A DNA stretch of 64,000 nucleotides from positions 124,001-188,000 of the forward strand of contig JANQJP010000090.1 of the NCBI GenBank assembly GCA_028281575.1, given 5' to 3'. Shown here in pieces: positions 58,674 to 64,000 of the stretch (positions within the stretch are counted from its first letter, which is position 1; each line of letters opens with the position of its first letter). This DNA is from Cellvibrionaceae bacterium. Lineage in GTDB: Bacteria > Pseudomonadota > Gammaproteobacteria > Pseudomonadales > Cellvibrionaceae. Below the pieces are notes generated by a model, which ran no database searches, was not told the DNA's origin, and saw only the letters and a program-made list of their open reading frames with translations. Made by a program: the position numbers and the translations under genes.

Positions 58674-60968
58674 ATGTCCGATATTTCAGCACTCATCGCC
58701 AGCGAGCTCGATGTTCGCGAAGCCCAAGTCACTGCAGCAATCAATTTACTCGATGGGGGTGCGACTGTGCCCTTTATTGCGCGTTATCGAAAGGAGCTGA
58801 CCGGGGCGCTAGACGATGCGCAGCTGCGGCGTCTCGACGAGCGACTCACCTATCTGCGCGAGCTCGCAGAGCGCCGGGAAACGGTATTGAATACCATTGA
58901 CCAACAGGGGCAGCTCACGCCAGAACTAAAGCAGCAAATCTGTGCGGTCACAACCAAAACGGAATTGGAAGATCTGTATTTACCTTACAAGCCGAAACGC
59001 AGAACGAAGGCGCAGATTGCACGCGAGGCTGGCTTGGAACCGCTTGCAGAGATGTTATTCGATAATCTCATGCTCGACCCAGAGCACGAAGCACAGGCGT
59101 TTATCGATACTGACAAAGGCATCATTGATAGCAAACAGGCCTTGGACGGTGCCAAGCAAATCCTTATGGAGCGCTTTAGCGAGGATGCTGCACTAATGGC
59201 CAAGCTGCGCACCCAAATGCGCGATATCAGTTTTGTTCATGCAACGGTCGTTGAAGAAAAACAAACACAGGCAGCCAAGTTTCGCGATTATTTTGACCAT
59301 CGTGAAGCTTTTACAAAAATCCCATCTCACCGCGCTTTAGCGATGTTTAGGGGAAGAAACGAAGGCTTGCTCAATCTCGCTTTCACTTTGCAGCAGGATT
59401 TGGAGCCGGGACAGGCTCATCCGTGCGAGGTACAGCTCGCTGCGCACTGGGACATCTCAGACAGCGGGCGTCCGGCTGACCCCTGGTTGGCGGAAGTGTT
59501 ACGCTGGACCTGGCGGGTAAAGTTGGCGACACGCTTGGAAACGGATTTGCTGGCAGAGTTGCGCGAAGCTGCCGAGGCGGATGCTATCGAGGTCTTCGCT
59601 TCAAACCTGAAAGACTTGTTGCTCGCCGCCCCCGCGGGACAAAAAGCGACTATCGGCCTCGACCCCGGTTTGCGCACAGGGGTTAAAGTTGCCGTCGTCG
59701 ATGCCACCGGCAAGGTGCTCGATCATACGGCGATTTTCCCAAATCCTCCTCAGAACAAGGTGCATGAGGCTCAGCGCAGCTTGATTGCACTTATTGAAAA
59801 ATACGATGTTCAACTTATCGCTATTGGCAATGGGACCGCCAGCCGCGAGACTGAAAAGTTTGTGGCCGAGTTGCTCAGCGCCAACTCCCTGTTGTCCGTG
59901 CAAAAGGTGATTGTCAGCGAGGCGGGGGCCTCCGTGTACTCTGCGTCGGAATTTGCCGCGCGGGAATTTCCCGATTTGGATGTCACCATCCGCGGTGCGA
60001 TTTCGATAGCGCGGCGGCTGCAAGATCCGCTGGCCGAGCTGGTTAAAATTGAACCGAAATCGATAGGTGTCGGCCAATATCAACACGATGTTTCGCAAAC
60101 GCGTTTGGCCCGTGCCCTGGATGCCGTAGTCGAAGATTGTGTGAACGCCGTCGGTGTTGAAGTGAATACGGCCTCCGCGGCACTGCTGACGCGTGTTGCG
60201 GGTTTGAACCAGAATATTGCGCATAATATTGTTGAGTTTCGCAACAAAAACGGTGTGTTTCAAAATCGAAAACAATTACTCGACGTAAGCCGTCTCGGCG
60301 CCAAGGCATTTGAACAAGCGGCGGGGTTTTTACGTATTTCTGATGGCGACAACCCGCTGGATGCTTCTGCGGTGCACCCTGAAGCTTATGATGTGGTTTC
60401 GGCCATTGCCAAAAAAAATGGACGCGACGTAAAAGCGATGCTTGGCGACAAGGCCTTTCTGGGAAAGCTACAGCCGGGAGACTATGTTGACCAGAATGTT
60501 GGTTTACCGACGCTTATCGATATTCTTGCCGAGTTGGAAAAACCTGGCCGGGACCCGCGCCCGGAATTTAAAGCGGCGCGTTTTTCTGAGGGTGTTGAAA
60601 AAATTAGTGATCTCGCAGAGGGGATGGTACTTGAAGGTGCCGTGACGAATGTAACGAACTTCGGTGCTTTTGTGGATGTCGGTGTACATCAAGATGGCTT
60701 GGTGCATATATCTGCGCTGGCAAACCACTTTGTTAAAGATCCACGTGCGGTTGTTAAGGCCGGAGATATTGTTAAAGTCAAAGTGATGGACGTCGATGTC
60801 GCTCGGAAAAGAATTGCGTTATCCATGCGTATGGATGACGCACCTGTAAATAGTAAGCGCAAAGAATCGCCTGCCGCTAAGCAGGCTTCGTCTCATAAAA
60901 ATCAACGTGCGCCGAAGGGTACGATGGCATCTTTGTTGGAAGCAGCGTTGAATAAGGCGGGTGAATAA
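58674..60968 (+). CDS. tex: Tex-type transcription accessory protein
   Basis: RNA-binding protein of 764 residues. N-terminal helical domain ([18 protein letters not shown]), central RNase-H-like YqgF domain ([18 protein letters not shown]), helix-hairpin-helix repeats ([35 protein letters not shown]), and a C-terminal S1 domain (about 640-710, [20 protein letters not shown]). ATG 58674 is the family start. The only SD-like GAGG (58659-58662) lies inside the right terminal repeat of element C, so the element appears to supply the leader. Confidence 0.95.
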   Translation: MSDISALIASELDVREAQVTAAINLLDGGATVPFIARYRKELTGALDDAQLRRLDERLTYLRELAERRETVLNTIDQQGQLTPELKQQICAVTTKTELEDLYLPYKPKRRTKAQIAREAGLEPLAEMLFDNLMLDPEHEAQAFIDTDKGIIDSKQALDGAKQILMERFSEDAALMAKLRTQMRDISFVHATVVEEKQTQAAKFRDYFDHREAFTKIPSHRALAMFRGRNEGLLNLAFTLQQDLEPGQAHPCEVQLAAHWDISDSGRPADPWLAEVLRWTWRVKLATRLETDLLAELREAAEADAIEVFASNLKDLLLAAPAGQKATIGLDPGLRTGVKVAVVDATGKVLDHTAIFPNPPQNKVHEAQRSLIALIEKYDVQLIAIGNGTASRETEKFVAELLSANSLLSVQKVIVSEAGASVYSASEFAAREFPDLDVTIRGAISIARRLQDPLAELVKIEPKSIGVGQYQHDVSQTRLARALDAVVEDCVNAVGVEVNTASAALLTRVAGLNQNIAHNIVEFRNKNGVFQNRKQLLDVSRLGAKAFEQAAGFLRISDGDNPLDASAVHPEAYDVVSAIAKKNGRDVKAMLGDKAFLGKLQPGDYVDQNVGLPTLIDILAELEKPGRDPRPEFKAARFSEGVEKISDLAEGMVLEGAVTNVTNFGAFVDVGVHQDGLVHISALANHFVKDPRAVVKAGDIVKVKVMDVDVARKRIALSMRMDDAPVNSKRKESPAAKQASSHKNQRAPKGTMASLLEAALNKAGE

Positions 60969-61004
60969 ACAGCGAACATTGCTGCTGTTCGGTTAACTCG
61001 AAGA

Positions 61005-61114
61005 GACATGAATTGTGCGCTTGTACTAGAGACCTTCACCAGCAGGGATGCTGGTGCAGAGCCTACATGGACGTATTCACGGTGTGTCTCTAGTACAAGC
61101 GCACAATTCATATC
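61005..61114 (+). repeat. palindromic element A4, core-deleted
   Basis: Arms 61005-61033 and 61086-61114 match at 28 of 29 positions (GACATGAATTGTGCGCTTG...). Flank GTTAACTCGAAGA on the left. Between the arms are CTTCACCAGCAGG and GATGCTGGTGCAGAGCC, with the CATGGATGG palindrome and the CAACGCAGG core cleanly missing compared with A2 and A3. Confidence 0.88.
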
Positions 61115-61172
61115 TCGTGGTCTGATTAGATGACTAGACCCGAATGGCACTTACTTAAAGGCATTTTTTCCC

Positions 61173-61360
61173 GGTGCGGCGGAAGGTAGGATGTGATGAG
61201 ACACGACGTAAACCCCCGCAAGCGGGTCCGGCCGAAAATCCCAGATAAGGGGCGTTCCACGGAGCAAAGCAGCGCTTTGCTTAATCCGCTCCACCCATGG
61301 GGTCTCGTCGCCCGAATCCCTCTGGCGACGGTCTCATCACATCCTACCTTCCGCTGCACC
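61173..61360 (+). repeat. palindromic element B4
   Basis: Arms 61173-61202 and 61331-61360 match at 29 of 30 positions (GGTGCGGCGGAAGGTAGG...), unlike any other B arm. The interior keeps CCCGCAAGCGGG, TCCGGCC-AAAATC, AGATAAGGGGCGTT, and the hairpin GCAAAGCAGCGCTTTGC (61264-61280), whose stem has a compensatory change against B1 and B3. The core module is absent. Confidence 0.86.
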
Positions 61361-61476
61361 TAACAGCATATTTTGACTTAAGTCAGCGCCATTCTGACGA
61401 GATGCTTTTAAATACTTGTGTTTTTAGTCGCATTACAAAAAGTTAACTTGGATAGCGGTGAGTGAATATGCACTTG

Positions 61477-61734
61477 CTATGGCCGAGTCGCATCTTCCAT
61501 TAACGTGAGAATCTGCAGCGCCTCTTTACGATTGTTGCCGCACGAAAACGTCTCTGCTTTAAACTGGTGACAAAAAGCTGGGTAAATCTCGGTGTCCCAA
61601 ATTCGGCAGCGAAGGCTATTCGGATCGAGGTTGACACAGGTTTCGCCAGCCTTTTTTCCTTCGGGCATGCCCGGCAGTGGTTGTTTGATTGAGGGTGCGA
61701 TACAACATGCAGCGCAACCCGAACGGCATTCCAT
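61477..61734 (-). CDS. YkgJ-family cysteine-cluster protein
   Basis: 85-residue protein rich in cysteines: MECRSGCAACCIAP at the N-terminus, then GETCVNL, CRIWD, FCHQF and FSCGN. The CxxxCxxCC pattern is typical of this family and probably binds a metal or Fe-S cluster. I chose ATG 61734, the family start; the frame extends upstream by 16 unrelated residues. Function unknown. Confidence 0.85.
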   Translation of the reverse strand: MECRSGCAACCIAPSIKQPLPGMPEGKKAGETCVNLDPNSLRCRIWDTEIYPAFCHQFKAETFSCGNNRKEALQILTLMEDATRP

Positions 61735-61923
61735 AGTAATAAGCGGGCTCCAGTTTATTTCTTTCGGAATAAAAAATACCAAAAGTTTATATATTGCGCC
61801 AAATTCAAAAGGTATTGCAATCGTCGCTTTTTTTCACAGAAGAATTTCTATATTTTTGCGTGGCGCAATTAATTTCGTTGCCTAATTTTCTCGTGTATTA
61901 AGACGCTTACTAGGACGACTGCC

Positions 61924-62769
61924 ATGGAATTTAATCGAAAATTTGGCCCTTGGGCGCTTATCACAGGTGCATCTTCAGGTCTTGGGCAGGCCTTTGCCGA
62001 AAAGCTTGCGCAGCGAGGTATTAACCTGGTGTTGACGGCGCGCTCTGAGGACAAACTACAAAAAAGTGCGAGTGAACTCGAACGCAATTATGGTGTGAAC
62101 GTCCGCGCTATCGCAATTGACCTAAGTGTTCGCGATAGCGTCGACGCGCTTTATGTTCGTTGTGCTGATCTCGATATAGGGCTTGTTGTTTCAAATGCCG
62201 GTGCTACGCAAATGCGTGACTATATGCACTATGGCCTCGACGAAGTACGCAGAAGTGTGCAGTTAAATGTCGCAGCACACGCCGATTTAGCGCGTTTTTT
62301 TGGGGAGGCTATGTTGTCCCGGCGCAAGGGGCGTGGCGGGCTGCTTTTTATTTCTTCGATTGTTGGCTTACAGGGTGCGCCTTACCTTTCGGTTTATTCG
62401 GCGTCAAAGGCGTATTTACTCAGTTTTGCGGAGGCACTTCACTACGAGAGTCGCAATAAGGGACTGCACGTAACCGCAGTTGCGCCGGGCCCAATAAAAA
62501 CACCGATGATGCAGCTGGGGCCCGCTGCCAAGGAAATTATTAAGCAATCGCATTTGAGCTTGCTTGAGCCGGAAAGAGTTGCCAGCGGTGCACTCGATGC
62601 GCTGGAACGCAACACGAGTATCTACATTCCAGGTCCCTATATGCGCTGGCGTTTTGGTATTTTGCGTCGCTACTTTTTTAGCCGTTCTGCAAATGTAAGT
62701 TATTGGGGAAAAACCATAAAGCGCTATATGAAGGTTTTTGTAAATGCGACGATTATGCGCGCAGACTAG
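61924..62769 (+). CDS. short-chain dehydrogenase/reductase
   Basis: NAD(P)-dependent oxidoreductase, 281 residues, classical SDR. TGASSGLG (cofactor loop, 17-24), VVSNAG, catalytic Ser in LFISSIVG, and YSASKAYLLSF with the Tyr-Lys pair, then APGPIKTPMM. The C-terminal part has two hydrophobic or basic stretches (GPYMRWRFGILRRYFF) that may touch the membrane. Substrate unknown; the nearby acyl-ACP ligase suggests lipid work. Confidence 0.9.
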   Translation: MEFNRKFGPWALITGASSGLGQAFAEKLAQRGINLVLTARSEDKLQKSASELERNYGVNVRAIAIDLSVRDSVDALYVRCADLDIGLVVSNAGATQMRDYMHYGLDEVRRSVQLNVAAHADLARFFGEAMLSRRKGRGGLLFISSIVGLQGAPYLSVYSASKAYLLSFAEALHYESRNKGLHVTAVAPGPIKTPMMQLGPAAKEIIKQSHLSLLEPERVASGALDALERNTSIYIPGPYMRWRFGILRRYFFSRSANVSYWGKTIKRYMKVFVNATIMRAD

Positions 62770-62770
62770 A

Positions 62771-62799
62771 CCTGCCCACAATATAAGTTTGTGGGCAGG
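62771..62799. terminator. hairpin between convergent SDR and acyl ligase genes
   Basis: CCTGCCCACA (62771-62780) pairs with TGTGGGCAGG (62790-62799), a perfect GC-rich 10 bp stem with a 9 nt loop. It sits two bases after the SDR stop and nine before the other stop. Neither side has a U-run, but the location makes a shared terminator likely. Confidence 0.6.
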
Positions 62800-62808
62800 C
62801 GAACAGTG

Positions 62809-64000
62809 TTAGCTGCTAGCGATAAGTTTCGCTTCGCTAAAATTCACTTTACCCGAAGCGAGCTTGGGAATTTCATCCACAATTTTATATTTCGCCGGTA
62901 GCGCCAGGGTGCTTAAGCCCTGATTTTTTAACGCTTCTGCATCAATAAGCGGTTCGATTTCTACAGTGCTAAGCGCGACAAGTTGCTCGCCCTTTTTTTC
63001 ACTTTCTATTGCGACAACCAGCACTTCTATATCTTCATCGTTTTTGTCGCTTACTATGGTTCGAATGGCAACTTCGACCTGAGACAGTCCGACCATTTCA
63101 CCGCCGATTTTTGCAAAGCGCGAGTAACGGTCGACAATAAATAAAAAACCATCGTCGTCGATATAACCTTTGTCACCCGTCACATACCAGCGCATACCGT
63201 CGATGGTTTTAATCACGCCGTCTGTCTTTTCAGGGTTATTTAAATAACCCTGCATCACTTGTACGCCGCCAATAAGTACCATGCCCTGCTCGCCGGTATC
63301 GCACTCGGTGAAATGCGTGGGATCTACGATACGAATGCTCGTGCCTGGCAGTGGCATACCCACCGACTGTATTTTGTTGCCTGTTTGAACTTTAAAATCC
63401 TGCACGCCGATTTTGTCCGGTAGGTTGACGGACACAACTGGTGTGGTTTCCGTCGTGCCATAACCTTCATAGATGGGGCGTTTAAATTTGTCTTCAAATT
63501 GTTGTTTAACATCACTCTGTAATTTTTCTGCGCCACTTACTACCAGGCGCAAGCTCGACAACATCAGTGGATGGACACGTCTATTTTTAATATAAAAACG
63601 CAGGAATGTTGAGGTGCCAAACAAAATACTTATTTGATGGCGTGTAATTAATTTTGCGCAGCCAAGTGCATCCGTTGGGTCGGCATGACAAACAACAGGG
63701 ATACCTTCAAGCATTGGCAGCATTTGCGTTACCGTAAGACCGAAGGCGTGGAACGGAGGTAAATTCCCGAGAATGACATCATCGGCTTGCGGATCGAGCA
63801 CCGTCATAATTTGCTTTATATTTGCGCTGACATTTTTATGCGAGAGACAGACGCCCTTGGGTTTCCCCTCGCTGCCGCTGGAAAATAAAATACACGCGGT
63901 ACTTTCTGCATCTACTTTTTTGCACAAAATTTTTGTTGCAAGTACGCGAGGCAACAATCGAGCGTATATCAGTGCGCTTATCTTTTGTGTCAGCGTGATG
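62809..64000 (-). CDS. acyl-[ACP] ligase / lysophospholipid acylation protein (Aas-like), C-terminal part
   Basis: AMP-forming acyl ligase, cut by the window end: the frame is open to the last complete codon at 63999. The AMP-binding signature ILFSSGSEGKPKGV, the substrate pocket FGTSTFLRFYI, YEGYGTTETTPVVSVNLP, and the C-terminal hinge VTGDKGYIDDDG with Lys-containing ASGKVNFSEA are present. The best fit is the acyl-ACP synthetase half of Aas, which reacylates lyso-phosphatidylethanolamine. Whether an acyltransferase half precedes it cannot be seen. Confidence 0.85.
   Translation of the reverse strand, partial: ITLTQKISALIYARLLPRVLATKILCKKVDAESTACILFSSGSEGKPKGVCLSHKNVSANIKQIMTVLDPQADDVILGNLPPFHAFGLTVTQMLPMLEGIPVVCHADPTDALGCAKLITRHQISILFGTSTFLRFYIKNRRVHPLMLSSLRLVVSGAEKLQSDVKQQFEDKFKRPIYEGYGTTETTPVVSVNLPDKIGVQDFKVQTGNKIQSVGMPLPGTSIRIVDPTHFTECDTGEQGMVLIGGVQVMQGYLNNPEKTDGVIKTIDGMRWYVTGDKGYIDDDGFLFIVDRYSRFAKIGGEMVGLSQVEVAIRTIVSDKNDEDIEVLVVAIESEKKGEQLVALSTVEIEPLIDAEALKNQGLSTLALPAKYKIVDEIPKLASGKVNFSEAKLIASS

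Noticed and set aside
58286-58744. 152-codon minus-strand ORF over element C
   Set aside because: It is translated repeat and antisense of the tex start, with no ribosome site or family match.
10022-61360. Palindromic elements as integron attC sites
   Set aside because: They have long paired arms but I could not find the R'/R'' core boxes in consistent places, no integrase gene is present, and neighbouring genes are housekeeping genes in conserved order.

Overview
The window is a gene-dense piece of a gammaproteobacterial chromosome. Gene order matches the Pseudomonas type in several blocks: algC-argB-slmA, pyrE next to a divergent crc, argH next to algZ-algR-hemCD-hemXY, ubiD-rho-trxA-ppk1, zapA-6S RNA-ygfA-pepP-ubiH-ubiI. 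The accessory content (TraF-like barrel protein, DUF3570/DUF4266, many c-type cytochrome and lipoproteins, many intergenic palindromes) suggests a marine relative of Pseudomonas, perhaps Cellvibrionales (Saccharophagus or Teredinibacter type). That placement is an inference from layout, not from a marker gene. There is no tRNA, rRNA, CRISPR array, prophage or transposase gene.

Layout. 1-4.8 kb: end of algC, argB, slmA, a DUF4124 protein, pyrE, and a Crc-like protein whose nuclease residues are lost. 4.9-12.7 kb: argH, then the AlgZ/AlgR-type sensor and regulator and the haem genes hemC, hemD, hemX, hemY. 13-18.7 kb (minus strand): ppk1, trxA, rho, ubiD. 18.9-28.7 kb: a TVP38-type membrane protein, a hybrid histidine kinase, hemW, a TraF-like protein, an ABC exporter pair and tesA. 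29-35.3 kb: a 47-residue membrane protein, ygfA, 6S RNA, zapA, a ZapB-like coiled coil, a YgfB-like protein, pepP, ubiH, ubiI. 35.3-38.8 kb: pqiA-pqiB-pqiC, translationally coupled to ubiI. 39.3-41.1 kb: a NUDIX protein and a lipoprotein.

41.2-55.6 kb is the most unusual coding region. Two divergent operons share a 768 bp AT-rich control region. Leftward: a haem-binding beta-propeller lipoprotein with an HzsA-like architecture, an SH3b protein, a small beta-barrel protein, a TlpA-type thioredoxin, a DUF4266 lipoprotein ending in Cys-Gly-Cys, and a DUF3570 outer-membrane protein. Rightward: a monohaem c-type protein, a lipoprotein with two tandem haem domains plus a LamG domain, and a twin-arginine exported protein. 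A LytS/LytTR sensor-regulator pair follows. Together they look like an uncharacterised envelope redox system.

55.7-64 kb: an N2227-like methyltransferase, a small helical ORF, an aquaporin with an altered filter, tex, a YkgJ cysteine-cluster protein, an SDR and the end of an Aas-type acyl-ACP ligase.

The strongest non-coding signal is a set of intergenic palindromic elements: four of family A, four of family B plus one remnant, and one 314 bp MITE-like element C. In families A and B the interiors are conserved but the 24-31 bp terminal arms differ from copy to copy while staying nearly or perfectly complementary within each copy. Internal hairpins covary as well. A separable module of about 45 bp with the core CAACGCAGGAGCAGTTG is shared by A, B and C and is cleanly missing from some copies. 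Element C ends four bases before the tex start codon.
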